Source: FEB-22 sp003105195 (GTDB lineage: Bacteria > Pseudomonadota > Alphaproteobacteria > Rhizobiales > Xanthobacteraceae). From it: a DNA stretch of 64,000 nt. The notes under the pieces are model-generated. The model was not told the DNA's origin. It was given only the letters and a program-made list of their open reading frames with translations, and did no database searches. A program made the translations under genes and the position numbers. Positions 45,795-54,075 of this stretch are shown here, piece after piece (within the stretch, counting starts at the first letter, position 1; each line of letters starts with the position of its first letter). The DNA lies in assembly GCA_027493405.1 (NCBI GenBank), contig JAOSKV010000034.1:124001-188000 (forward strand). The letters are read 5' to 3'.

Positions 45795-46183
45795 AATTCA
45801 TCGAATTGCTGCGGCGCCGACCGGGACCCGGGCCAGCAGGACCCCCGCGCAAAGCGCTTGTGACGGCCTTGCAAGCAGACTCTCCCCCTTGCCAGAATGC
45901 GGTGAGAGTTGGGAGTGGGTCATGGGCGTCGGTCAGGCGCGGCGTCGCGCACCACACCGCGCGTGCGACGCGGGCAATTCATGAGTTACGAACAGGGCGG
46001 CCCGCATGGCGTCTGCACCATGCGGGCTTTTGCTTTCGCGAGTTCGGTCCCGGATTCCGCTTCGTTCGTCCGGGCTACTTGGTGCGTTCATTGTGATGAC
46101 ACATCGAGGGACATGGCAATGGCGATCCATATTCAAGCTCAGAATGAGGCCGATCGGGTCCTTCGAGCGAGCGTGTGAGGAAC
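45795..46183. other. 389-bp non-coding stretch ending in a strong terminator
   Basis: From the radC fragment to the GDPD gene I see no supported protein gene. The stretch contains several short repeats of GCG/CGC and the intrinsic terminator at 46000-46031. Because no protein gene lies upstream of that terminator on the plus strand, a small RNA is possible. Confidence 0.45.
46000..46031 (+). terminator. strong intrinsic terminator without an evident gene
   Basis: Perfect 10-bp stem GCCCGCATGG (46000-46009) with CCATGCGGGC (46018-46027), eight-base loop, then TTTT. This is the clearest Rho-independent terminator in the window. On the plus strand it ends a transcript from within 45.8-46.0 kb or read-through from radC. 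Confidence 0.75.
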
Positions 46184-46828
46184 ATGCATCTCATCGCGCA
46201 TCGGGGTTGGGCCGCCGGCGATGGTGAGAACACGCTGGCATCATTCGCGCGCGCGGCCGGCGACGATGCGATTGCCGGCGTGGAGTTCGACGTCTGCCGG
46301 GCGGCCGACTCGGGCGCCCTCATGGTCTCGCATGATCCGCCGGCTCGTGCCGAAGGGACGCTCGCGCTGGATGACGCGCTGGCCTTCCTCGCCGGCACGG
46401 AGCTGCGGTTGCTCATCGAGATCAAGCAGCCGGGTCTGGCCGCCGCCGTCATCGACAAGGTCGAGTCCCATGGTCTCGCAGATCGCGCGGTCGTCTTTGG
46501 GTTCGCCCGTGTCGCGCGCTCCTTTCCCTGGAACGATCCGCGACGGGTGCGCCTCGGCGTCATCGTCGAGTATCCGTGGACGGCGGGCCGCTGGCTGCGC
46601 CGGCACCGGCCAGACGTCCTGCTGCTCGGCTGGGACGAGCGCGCCTGGACGCGGGCCGCATTCCGGGCCTGGTGGTCGTGCTTCTCGCTCGAACGGCTCG
46701 CGCGGCGACACGACGTGCCGGTGGTGGTCGGAGTCGTTCGACGCAGGCGCGACCTGGAGTGGCTCTCGCGCCGGCAGGTGAGCGCGGCGGTCGGCGATAT
46801 CGATCCGATGCGCGGCGCGCGCGCTTAG
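46184..46828 (+). CDS. glycerophosphodiester phosphodiesterase-family protein
   Basis: 214 aa from ATG 46184 (a GTG three codons earlier is possible). GDPD barrel motifs: HLIAHRGWAAGDGENTLASF at residues 2-21 with His/Arg and Glu, GVEFDVCRAADSG near 38-50, VSHDP near 54-58, LLIEIKQPG near 81. It is shorter than typical (about 240-250 aa), and the C-terminal half is less conserved. The enzyme would hydrolyse glycerophosphodiesters to glycerol-3-phosphate and an alcohol. Cytoplasmic, as no signal is seen. Convergent with the HxlR gene. Confidence 0.8.
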   Translation: MHLIAHRGWAAGDGENTLASFARAAGDDAIAGVEFDVCRAADSGALMVSHDPPARAEGTLALDDALAFLAGTELRLLIEIKQPGLAAAVIDKVESHGLADRAVVFGFARVARSFPWNDPRRVRLGVIVEYPWTAGRWLRRHRPDVLLLGWDERAWTRAAFRAWWSCFSLERLARRHDVPVVVGVVRRRRDLEWLSRRQVSAAVGDIDPMRGARA

Positions 46829-46846
46829 CGCGCATCAGGGTTCGAC

Positions 46847-47557
46847 TCAGGCGGCCGACGGCACGATCGGCAGCTCGTAGCCGACCCGCTTGTCGAGCTG
46901 CAGCCACGCCGCCATGTGGCGCGCGACCTCGCGGTCGCCGCGGACCGTGAGCGAGCGGCGCGTCGCCTGGCTCCAACTCGCGTGCCCGAGATAGACCGCG
47001 ATCAGCGCCGAGATCTCGCCGGTCACGATCACGTCGACCGGGTGACCCGGGTCCTTGTAGCAGACCTCGACATTGTCGGGCTCGAGCACCAGCCAGTGCA
47101 GGCGCAGGCCGGTGCGGCAGCGCGGAACGCCCGAGAGGTCGAAGCGCAGCACCACGCGCCGGTCCGGCAGCAGCGAACGGTCGACGCGGCGCCGCAGCGC
47201 CCACATCAGCACGGTCGAATCGTGGTCGTCGGGCGTGACGCGGTCGCGCCCGTAGATCAGGCCCCAGCGGCCGAGCGCGGCCAGCACCTCGCGCAGCGCA
47301 TCGCCCGAGGGCGTCAGGCGCCACTCGTGGCCCTTGCCGCCGCGCCGCGCGCGCTTCTCGACGATGCCGTCGTGCGCGAGCTGGCGCAGCCGCTCCGCGA
47401 GCAGCGCACGCGAGATCAGCGGAACGCCGCGCTGGATGTCGTTGAAGCTGCGCTCGCCGAACATCAGCTCGCGCAGGATCAGGGGGGTCCAGCGGGTCGC
47501 CACGATCTCGGCGCCCTTCGCGATCGGACAGAATTGCCTGTAGCCGCCGTCTGCCAT
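46847..47557 (-). CDS. HxlR-family transcriptional regulator with C-terminal extension
   Basis: 236 aa. The N-terminal winged helix has the HxlR pattern: FCPIAKGAEIVATRWTPLIL (Cys10 at the usual redox-sensing place), RELMFGERSFNDIQRGVPLI, LAERLRQLAHDGIVEKR. Most HxlR proteins end near residue 120; here another 110 residues follow (VVLRFDLSGVPR, VIVTGEISALIAVYLG), resembling an SCP2-like ligand domain. ATG 47557 is divergent from the cupin gene. It likely controls that gene and itself through sites in the gap. Confidence 0.85.
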   Translation of the reverse strand: MADGGYRQFCPIAKGAEIVATRWTPLILRELMFGERSFNDIQRGVPLISRALLAERLRQLAHDGIVEKRARRGGKGHEWRLTPSGDALREVLAALGRWGLIYGRDRVTPDDHDSTVLMWALRRRVDRSLLPDRRVVLRFDLSGVPRCRTGLRLHWLVLEPDNVEVCYKDPGHPVDVIVTGEISALIAVYLGHASWSQATRRSLTVRGDREVARHMAAWLQLDKRVGYELPIVPSAA

Positions 47558-47593
47558 GGCACGGATCCAATCACGGGCGCCGGGCATCGTCCA

Positions 47594-47619
47594 GTTCAGA
47601 AAACAGACCGATCGGTTCA
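47594..47619. promoter_or_regulatory. direct repeat and palindrome in the hxlR-cupin gap
   Basis: GTTCAG occurs at 47594-47599 and again at 47614-47619, 20 bases apart, about two helix turns. An exact palindrome ACCGATCGGT lies between at 47607-47616. HxlR regulators bind repeats beside their own genes, so this is the likely operator. Confidence 0.45.
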
Positions 47620-47722
47620 GATCGCGGACCGGACCGGACGGGCCCGGCTGCGGCACAAGCCCGGCCATCACGGGCCGCGTCGCGTGCGCGGCCGCCAACC
47701 CCGATGTCGAAAGGACAACGCC

Positions 47723-48220
47723 ATGACCCGTTCCCGATCCGCCGTCGCGCTCGGCCTCGCGGCCTTCGCGCTCGGCAGCGCCGCGATCCTCGTCCCGGCC
47801 GGCCTGCAGGCCGCCGGGCCGCACCACACCATCGTGCCCGCGGAGGCCATCGTCTGGGGCGCGGCCCCGCCGTCCCTGCCGTCCGGCGCCCAGGCGGCCG
47901 CGCTGCTCGGCAGCCCCGCCAAGGAGGGCCCCTTCGTGCTGCGCCTGAAGTTCCCCGCGGGCTTCGTGATCCCGCCCCACACGCACTCCAAGGACGAGTT
48001 CGTCACCGTGATCGCGGGCGGCTTCGCGGTTGCGGCCGGCGAGACGCTCGACGCGGCCGCGAAACCGCTGCCGGCGGGGAGCTTCGTGCACCTGCCGGCC
48101 GGCATGCCGCACTTCGCCCGGGCCTACGGCGAGACGGTCGTGCAGATCAACGGCGTCGGCCCGTTCGACGTGAACTACCTCGATCCGAAGGACGACCCGC
48201 GCCGCAAGCCGACCAACTAG
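47723..48220 (+). CDS. secreted cupin-domain protein
   Basis: 165 aa. A signal peptide of about 31 residues (SAVALGLAAFALGSAAILVP, cleavage near LQAAG). The cupin core has PPHTHSKDEFVTVIAGGFAV (metal-ligand His/His/Glu) and GSFVHLPAGMPHFARA (final His). It resembles the DUF4437/anti-sigma-type single cupins found in the periplasm. Enzyme activity is not known. AAAGGA lies seven bases before the ATG. Divergent from the HxlR regulator. Confidence 0.8.
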   Translation: MTRSRSAVALGLAAFALGSAAILVPAGLQAAGPHHTIVPAEAIVWGAAPPSLPSGAQAAALLGSPAKEGPFVLRLKFPAGFVIPPHTHSKDEFVTVIAGGFAVAAGETLDAAAKPLPAGSFVHLPAGMPHFARAYGETVVQINGVGPFDVNYLDPKDDPRRKPTN

Positions 48221-48384
48221 CACCCCCGCGGGACGCGCCGCCGCGCGCGGCTCCGTCGAGCCGTGCCGGCAGGCGCGTCCCCGCCCGCGAACCGATCCCG
48301 ATCATCGCGAGCCCAGCCGGCTCGCAACGCAAAAGGACTGACCAATGACTCGTTCCTCGACCCGCGCCGGCGCCTGTGACCACG

Positions 48385-49188
48385 ATGCCCGACCTCGCAA
48401 CCGTCAAGTCGCGCCAGCAGGCCGCCTGGTCCTCGGGCGACTACGCGGTGGTCGGCGCCACCCTGCAACTCGTCGGCGAAGAGCTGTGCGAGGCCATGGA
48501 CCTGCGCGCCGGGCAGACGGTGCTCGACGTGGCCGCCGGCAACGGCAATGCCACGCTCGCGGCCGCGCGCCGCTGGTGCGCCGTGACCTCGACCGACTAC
48601 GTGCCGGCGCTGCTCGACCGCGGCCGTGCGCGCGCCGAAGCCGAGGGCTTCAAGGTCGCCTTCCAGGAGGCCGACGCCGAGGCGCTGCCGTTCGCCGACG
48701 ACTCGTTCGATGCCGTCGTGTCGACCTTCGGCGTCATGTTCACGCCGAACCAGGAGAAGGCGGCGGCCGAGATGCTGCGCGTGTGCCGGTCCGGCGGCCG
48801 GATCGGCCTCGCCAACTGGACGCCCGAGGGCTTCATCGGCCAGCTGTTCAAGACCATCGGCAGGCACGCGCCGCCGCCGGCCGGCATCAAGTCGCCGGCG
48901 CTGTGGGGCACGCGTGCGCGCATCACCGAGCTGTTCGGCGCGCAGGCCTCCGCGATGCGGCTCGAGCCGCGGTCCTTCATGTTCCGCTACGCCTCGCCGC
49001 AGCACTGGCTCGACGTGTTCCGGACCTACTACGGCCCGGTGCTCAAGACCTTCGCGGCGCTGCCCGCGCCCGGACAGGCGGCGCTCGCCGCCGACCTCCT
49101 GGCGCTGGTCCAGGCCTTCAACCGCTCGGGCGACGCCACCATGGTGGTGCCCGGCGAATATCTCGAGATCGTCGTCACCCGGCGCTGA
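48385..49188 (+). CDS. class I SAM-dependent methyltransferase
   Basis: 267 aa from ATG 48385 (a GTG at 48376 is in frame). Motif I VLDVAAGNGNATLAAARR near residues 46-63, VTSTDYVPALLDRGR, and ADAEALPFADDSFDAVVSTF as motif IV. UbiE/Methyltransf_11 type. A better ribosome site (AAAGGA) with ATG lies at 48345 one frame off; deleting one C in CGCCTGTG would join it and add about 13 residues, so the true start may be there. Substrate unknown. Follows the cupin gene in the same direction. Confidence 0.8.
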   Translation: MPDLATVKSRQQAAWSSGDYAVVGATLQLVGEELCEAMDLRAGQTVLDVAAGNGNATLAAARRWCAVTSTDYVPALLDRGRARAEAEGFKVAFQEADAEALPFADDSFDAVVSTFGVMFTPNQEKAAAEMLRVCRSGGRIGLANWTPEGFIGQLFKTIGRHAPPPAGIKSPALWGTRARITELFGAQASAMRLEPRSFMFRYASPQHWLDVFRTYYGPVLKTFAALPAPGQAALAADLLALVQAFNRSGDATMVVPGEYLEIVVTRR

Positions 49189-49227
49189 GCGCCGTCCGTG
49201 ACGCCTCACCAGGAAGGATCATCGACC

Positions 49228-49709
49228 ATGAATGCCATCACGATGGCGAACGCCCGAGAGAGATGGCGGGCCGCGCGACCGGCATGGAGATCGAGCGCGA
49301 TCTCCGCGCTCGCGAGCCTCGCCTGCCTCACGCTGGCGTCGTCGGCCGCACCGGCCGCCAGCAAGACGTGCTACCAGAAATTCCTGGCGTGCACGGATCG
49401 CTGCGAGAGGAACAACGACGGCGTCTGGGCGCCGTGCCAGAGGCGCACGTGCAACCCTCAGTACAACAACTGCATGAGCAGCGCGGCCGGGGGTCGGACC
49501 GGCCCGGGACGGGCAGGGAGCCGAAAGGGGGCAAGAGCGGTCCGATCGTTCGCGACAAACGCAACCCGCCGCAACGGCCGCGTCGTGCGGACTCGACGAT
49601 CCCGATCATCCAGCCGACGCCGGCGGGTTCAGCCGCGTCCGGCAACGACCGGGTCGGGGGGCGCGAGCCCGAACCCGCCGGTGGTGCGCGACCATCGCCC
49701 GCCAAATGA
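49228..49709 (+). CDS. small secreted Cys-rich protein (probable frameshift)
   Basis: From ATG 49228 a signal peptide (residues 21-48: WRSSAISALASLACLTLASS, then AAPAAS) is followed by a short domain with six Cys: CYQKFLACTDRCERNNDGVW and CQRRTCNPQYNNCMSSAAG. After the GGGGG run at 49489-49493 the frame turns Arg-rich. One more G would instead give a Pro-rich tail (PKGGKSGPIVRDKRNPPQRP) ending at 49709, which looks more natural. Without that change the ORF ends at 49758. Family not recognised. Confidence 0.55.
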
Positions 49710-49808
49710 TGGCCGCGCGCGCCCGTTCGGCATCGGCGTGCCACGCCGGACGCGCTGAGCGGGCCGCACGCGAGGCTGGCGGCGCTGCCGCCGGCCCCTT
49801 TGCCGTGG

Positions 49809-50342
49809 TCAGCTTCGCTCGGCGAGGCGCTCGAGCTTGCGGCTGAACAGCCAGGAGAGGCCGAGGAACACGACCAAAGTGACGAGGCCGAAGCCCGAGG
49901 AAGCGTCGTTCATCACCTTCTCGGAGACCTGGCCGAAGGCGAAGCCGAGCGAGACCACGGTCACCGACCAGATCCCCGCGGCGACGAAGTTGAGCGCCAG
50001 GAAGGTCGGCCAGGGCAGGCGCGACATGCCGTAGGCGAAGCCGGCGACGCCGCGGATGCCGTGCGGGTAGCGGTGCAGCAGGATCATCCACACGTGGTGG
50101 CGGTCCGCCAGCCGGGTGGCGATGCCGATCGCGCGGTGGAGCGTCGGGAAGCGCTCGAGCCAGCCGGTGCCGAAGCGCCGCCCGATCCAGAAGCGCACCG
50201 CGTCGCCCGCGAAGCTGCCGACCCAGCACACGCCGATCAGCGTGCCGAGGCTGAGCGCGCCGGCATGCGCCGCATAGCCGCTGAACAGTCCGAACAGCAG
50301 GCTGTGGGAGGCCGAATAGGCGAACATGAAGCTGTAGGCCAT
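49809..50342 (-). CDS. DedA-family membrane protein
   Basis: 177 aa from ATG 50342. SNARE-associated/DedA motifs: LIGVCWVGSFAGDAVRFWIG near residues 35-54, RFGTGWLERFP, HRYPHGIRGVAGFAYGMSRL near 90-109, FLALNFVAAGIWSVTVVSLG. DedA proteins act in lipid carrier or phospholipid transport. Homologous-looking sequence continues upstream of the ATG (LFPTDLASFLELIRQHGD) without a start codon; an ATG near 50432 would reach it through one added base. So the N-terminus may be about 28 residues longer. Confidence 0.8.
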   Translation of the reverse strand: MAYSFMFAYSASHSLLFGLFSGYAAHAGALSLGTLIGVCWVGSFAGDAVRFWIGRRFGTGWLERFPTLHRAIGIATRLADRHHVWMILLHRYPHGIRGVAGFAYGMSRLPWPTFLALNFVAAGIWSVTVVSLGFAFGQVSEKVMNDASSGFGLVTLVVFLGLSWLFSRKLERLAERS

Positions 50343-50567
50343 GTCGCCGTGCTGGCGGATCAGCTCGAGGAACGAGGCGAGATCGGTGGGGAACAGGGAG
50401 CGGCTCCGCTTTCCGGGGTCGGAAGCTTCATACTAGAGGAACGAAGGTCCGTGCAACGCGCGGCACGACGCCCCAGGGTACGCGCGGGACGAACCGGCTG
50501 GGTTGAGATGGCCATGTCGCCATGCTCCTGATATTGCGGTCCATACGAAGACCACGCTCGACATGGA

Positions 50568-50577
50568 ACGGTACCGT
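50568..50577. promoter_or_regulatory. palindrome upstream of the lactonase-like gene
   Basis: ACGGTACCGT is an exact 10-base palindrome, 47 bases before the start at 50625. The gap (50401-50624) is otherwise without features. It may bind a regulator such as a TetR protein, but no such gene lies beside it. Confidence 0.25.
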
Positions 50578-50624
50578 CATGGCCGAGCTCCCTGCCTCGA
50601 AGGGGCCGAGAGACGGGACACCTC

Positions 50625-51387
50625 ATGAGAATGCACGTGCTCTCGGGCGGCCGGCTGCGGATGCGCGCCAGCCTCTATTTCGCGGACGCGCCGAAGGAGC
50701 GGGTCGAGGAGTATCCCTGCCTCTGCGTGCTGCTGCGCCATCGCGGCGGCAATGTGCTGTTCGACACCGGCTGCCATCCCGACGTCGCGCACGCGCCGCA
50801 GGCGCGGTGGGGCGATCTCGCCAAGGCGATCACGCCGGTCCACGCGCCGGGCGAGGACGTGCTCGGCGGCCTGCGGGCGCTCGGGCTCGGACCCGACGAC
50901 ATCGACGTGGTGGTCAACTCCCACCTGCACATGGACCATTGCGGCTGCAACGCCTTCTTCCGCAAAGCGACCTGCCATGTGCATGCGCGCGATCTCGCCA
51001 CGGCGCGCGATCCGGCGAGCGAGGGCAAGGGCTACTTCGCGGCCGACTGGGATCACCCGATGCGGGTCGCGGCGATCGAGGGCGAGACGGACCTGTTCGA
51101 CGACAACCGGGTGGTGCTGCTGCCGCTGCCCGGCCATACGCCGGGCTCGATCGGCGCCCTCGTCGAGCTCGACAGGACCGGGTCCCCATCTCCTGGCCGG
51201 CGACGCGCTGAGCGTCAAGGCGACGCTGACCGGCGCTTCCATGCCGCGCAACAACTGGGACAATGCGGTGTTCCAGGCCTCGCTCGACGTCATTCGCCGC
51301 CTGGATGCGGGCGGCACGCACGTGATCTGCGGGCACGATGCGGCGCAGTGGCAAAGCCTGCGCAAGGGCGCGGACGCCTACGATTGA
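50625..51387 (+). CDS. metallo-beta-lactamase-fold hydrolase, N-acyl-homoserine-lactonase-like (one frameshift)
   Basis: About 254 codons. N-terminus MHVLSGGRLRMRASLYF and VLLRHRGGNVLFDTGCHPDV match the AiiA/AttM lactonase branch. The metal motif HLHMDHCGCN (HxHxDH) is present, then LPGHTPGSIG (His). One extra base near 51181-51183 breaks the frame; without it the gene continues HLLAGDALSVKATLTGASMP (Asp ligand) and ICGHDAAQW (final His) to 51387. All five His and both Asp remain. AHL lactonases open the signal's lactone ring, but other lactones are possible. Confidence 0.8.
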
Positions 51388-51396
51388 CGTCTGTGG

Positions 51397-52271
51397 TCAA
51401 TCCCAGCGCTGGGTGCGCATCGTCTTCACGAAGGCAGCGACCGCGGGCGAATGCTTGCGGCCCGGCACCGTGACCAGGCTGATGGTCCGCTCGACCACGG
51501 GATCGATCAGCGGGCGGCGCACGCTGTCCGGATGCGTGACCGAATATTCCGGCATGAAGGCGAAGCCGATCTTCGCCATCACCATGGCCTGGACCCAGTC
51601 CTCGCGGGCGGAGCGGAAGCGGGCATAGAGCGTCACGCCCATGTCGGCGCAGATTCCCATCACCATGTCGCGCATCTCGCAGGACAGGCGGTCGACATAG
51701 GCCTGCTCCGAGAGATCGCGCAGGCCCACCACATTGCGCTCCCGCAGGGGGTGCTCGGGTGGCAGCAGGACGACGTAGCGTTCCCGGTAGAGCGGCTCGC
51801 TGCGGTAGGTCTCCCCAGGCCGTCCAGCGGATTGAGCATTGCGAGGTCGAGTTCGTCGGCATCGAGCTGGGCGGCAAGCGCTTCGGGAGAGCCGTCCCGG
51901 ACCGCGACCTCGACCCCGGGAGACCGATGCTCGAACGACGCCAGAACGGCAGCAACGCGCATCGGCCCGATGGTCGACATCACGCCGAGCCGCACCGGGA
52001 CTTGGTTCAGGAGACGGAAATCTTTGGCGACGTTCTCGGCCGCCTTCGCCTGCTCCAGCAATTGGGTGAGATGCGGCTGCATCCGGCGACCGAATTCCGT
52101 GAGCAGGATCTGGCGGCCGTCGCGATGGAACAGCGGGGTGCCGAGATCCGCCTCCAGCTTCTTGATCGCGGTGGTCAGCGCCGGCTGGGAGACGTGGCAG
52201 GCCTCGGCGGCCCGCGTGAAGCTCAGGGACTTCGCCGCGGCGAGAAAATACCGCACCTGGTGCATTTCCAT
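51397..52271 (-). CDS. LysR-family regulator (one frameshift)
   Basis: ATG 52271 starts MEMHQVRYFLAAAKSLSFTR, then the HTH RAAEACHVSQPALTTAIKKL. The substrate domain runs to LAMLNPLDGLG, breaks in the CCCC run at 51813-51816, and continues with one added base as ETYRSEPLYRERYVVLLPPE to TGA at 51397. About 292 aa in all, the usual length. In the E. coli OxyR/CysB-like class no ligand can be set. Divergent from the DUF4242 gene and convergent with the lactonase-like gene, so either may be its target. Confidence 0.82.
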
Positions 52272-52417
52272 CGGCGCCCCCATGGGAAAACTGGCCCCAG
52301 AGTATCGCATAGAAGCCCAAGTCGCGATTATGGATCGATAACCAAACGGTTCTTCACGGCCGAAGCCGAGGCTGATGGAATCGGCCCCATCGGTGAACCG
52401 GTAGATGGAGAACTGAC

Positions 52418-52681
52418 ATGACGGTCTATATGGTCGAACGCAATCTCAAGGGTATCGCGATGAGCGACTTGGCGGCCGCCCAGCAGCTCGCCATCAAGAC
52501 GTCCAACGAGTACACCGCCAAGGGCACGCCCATGCGCTACATCCGTTCCACCTTCGCCCCCGAGGACGGGCGCTGCATGTGCCTGTTCGAAGCCAGCCAG
52601 CTGGAGGACGTGAGCCGGCTCAACGACGAAGCCAGGCTCCCCTACTCGAAGATCGTCGAGGCGCTCGATCTGACGCCGTGA
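52418..52681 (+). CDS. DUF4242 small protein
   Basis: 87 aa. Starts MTVYMVERNLKGIAMSDLAA, and GTPMRYIRSTFAPEDGRCMC near residues 37-56 with LFEASQLEDV matches the DUF4242 (SCO4226-like) alpha-beta barrel family, one member of which binds nickel. His is few here, while Cys at RCMCLFEA could act. GGAGAAC precedes the ATG. Divergent from the LysR gene with 146 bases between starts, so it is a natural target. Confidence 0.75.
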   Translation: MTVYMVERNLKGIAMSDLAAAQQLAIKTSNEYTAKGTPMRYIRSTFAPEDGRCMCLFEASQLEDVSRLNDEARLPYSKIVEALDLTP

Positions 52682-52749
52682 GTCGGGTGGCGCAGGCGAT
52701 CCGGGAGCCTGCGGCCGGGCCGGACCGCGACCGTTGCCAGCGCGGAGCG

Positions 52750-52763
52750 CTTGATCTGTGTCA
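52750..52763 (+). promoter_or_regulatory. FNR/FixK-type box
   Basis: TTGAT-CTGT-GTCAA is a near-perfect CRP/FNR-family site (consensus TTGAT-N4-ATCAA). A -10-like TTCTAG follows at 52785-52790. That places the box centre about 40 bases from a start near 52797, the class II activator position. The regulated ATG is at 52840. Confidence 0.65.
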
Positions 52764-52839
52764 AGCATTCCGGCCCTTGCGATGTTCTAGCCTGACCGAA
52801 AGGGCGCTGCCGTCTCGGCCGCCCCCGGTTGGAGGTTGC

Positions 52840-53244
52840 ATGTCGGGAGCGCGCTTACCCGTCCGGATCGCAGGGCTGGTCGCGATCGCGTTCGGGCTGC
52901 TGACGATCATCTCGGGCGGCCGGGCGCTGTTCGGCGATGCGGCCGCGCGGGCTGCGGTGGGTGCGGCCGTGCCCTTCGTCCTGTGGTTCAACTTCGGCGC
53001 CGGCTTCGCCTATGTCGCGGCCGGCGCCGGCCTGCTGGCCGGGCGCCCCTGGTCGGTGACGCTTTCGGCACTGATCGCGCTCGCGACCCTCCTGGTGTTC
53101 GCGGCCTTCGGCATCCATGTGCTCCTCGGCGGCGCCTACGAGATGCGGACGGTCGGCGCCATGACGCTGCGCAGCGTCGTGTGGATCGTCATCGCCTTCG
53201 TGGCGCGCCGCATGCCGGGGCGGGCCGAGCGGAGCCCGGCCTAG
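52840..53244 (+). CDS. small four-span membrane protein under an FNR-type box
   Basis: 134 aa with four hydrophobic segments: RIAGLVAIAFGLLTIISGG, AVPFVLWFNFGAGFAYVAAG, VTLSALIALATLLVFAAFGI, LRSVVWIVIAFVA. No catalytic motif. The layout resembles uncharacterised DoxX-size membrane proteins. GGAGG lies five bases before ATG 52840. An FNR/FixK-like box at the right distance suggests use in low oxygen. Function unknown. Confidence 0.7.
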   Translation: MSGARLPVRIAGLVAIAFGLLTIISGGRALFGDAAARAAVGAAVPFVLWFNFGAGFAYVAAGAGLLAGRPWSVTLSALIALATLLVFAAFGIHVLLGGAYEMRTVGAMTLRSVVWIVIAFVARRMPGRAERSPA

Positions 53245-53326
53245 CTCCCGGCGCGGCCCGTCATGATGGCGCTATCCCGCGGTCTCGGTTGGACGGGACC
53301 GCGAACCGCGCAACAACACGCCGGCC

Positions 53327-54058
53327 CTAGCTGCCGCCGCGGACCAGCACCAGCGGCTGGCGGCCCTGGGGGATGCGGCGCCAGGTGCTGGGATCGGCCT
53401 CCTCGAAGCGCCAGGCCTCGGCCTTGGCGTTGAGCAGCACCAGCTGGCCGCGGTCGAGCCTCCAGGAGACCGGGGCGAAGCGGGTGACGGTGGCGTCGCA
53501 GCCGGGCTTGACGATCAGCACGAATGAATCGACGTCATGCGCCGTGTTGCCGAAGGTGAACTCGCAGAGCGGCTTGCCGGAGCCGCGGCCGAGCGCCCAC
53601 TCGCCGAACACCTGGTCGGCGGTGCGCTCCTGCTGGGCGGCCGCGAGCGTCTGCAGGAAGAACAGCGGCCCGCCGGCGCGGGAGGTGTCGTACATCCCGA
53701 CCTCGACCTCGGTGAACTCGATCAGCAGGTTGCCGCGGGCGTCGATGAAATGCAGCGCGTCACGGCTGTCGATGGTCCAGGCCGCGGCGTCCTTCAGCGC
53801 CGGGATCACGGCGGCGCAGTCGCCCTCGAAGCCGAGCGCGCGGCCCGGGGGCGCCGGGTCGAGCCGGAAGCTGACGACGCAGCGCAGGTCGCGGGCGACG
53901 TTGGAGAGCTCCCAGGCGCCGATCATGTTGCGCACCGCCTCGCTCGGCGCCGGCGCCTGGGCGCGCGCCGGCAGGGCGGCGCCCATGACCAGGAGCGTCG
54001 CGAGGAGGAGGTGGACGGGGAGGAGGCGTGCCATCGCCCACCAGTGGCGACCGATCAT
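53327..54058 (-). CDS. secreted protein with two AprI/Inh protease-inhibitor-like domains
   Basis: 243 aa from ATG 54058 (ATG 54034 gives a shorter signal). The signal peptide ends near PARAQA. Two similar units follow, each starting G-x-W-x-L: MIGAWELSNVARDLRCVVSF with a second Cys in FEGDCAAVIP, and FGEWALGRGSGKPLCEFTFG with PGCDATVTRF. This matches the Inh (pfam Inh) beta-barrel inhibitor of serralysin-type proteases with its single disulfide, here doubled. No protease gene is nearby. It may act as a periplasmic guard protein. Confidence 0.65.
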   Translation of the reverse strand: MIGRHWWAMARLLPVHLLLATLLVMGAALPARAQAPAPSEAVRNMIGAWELSNVARDLRCVVSFRLDPAPPGRALGFEGDCAAVIPALKDAAAWTIDSRDALHFIDARGNLLIEFTEVEVGMYDTSRAGGPLFFLQTLAAAQQERTADQVFGEWALGRGSGKPLCEFTFGNTAHDVDSFVLIVKPGCDATVTRFAPVSWRLDRGQLVLLNAKAEAWRFEEADPSTWRRIPQGRQPLVLVRGGS

Positions 54059-54075
54059 GGAAGTTCCGTGGCGGC

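Noticed and set aside
45275..46096. 273-codon plus-strand frame that includes the RadC fragment
   Set aside because: It overlaps the signal-peptide gene on the other strand, has no ribosome site or family outside the copied radC piece, and crosses the terminator.
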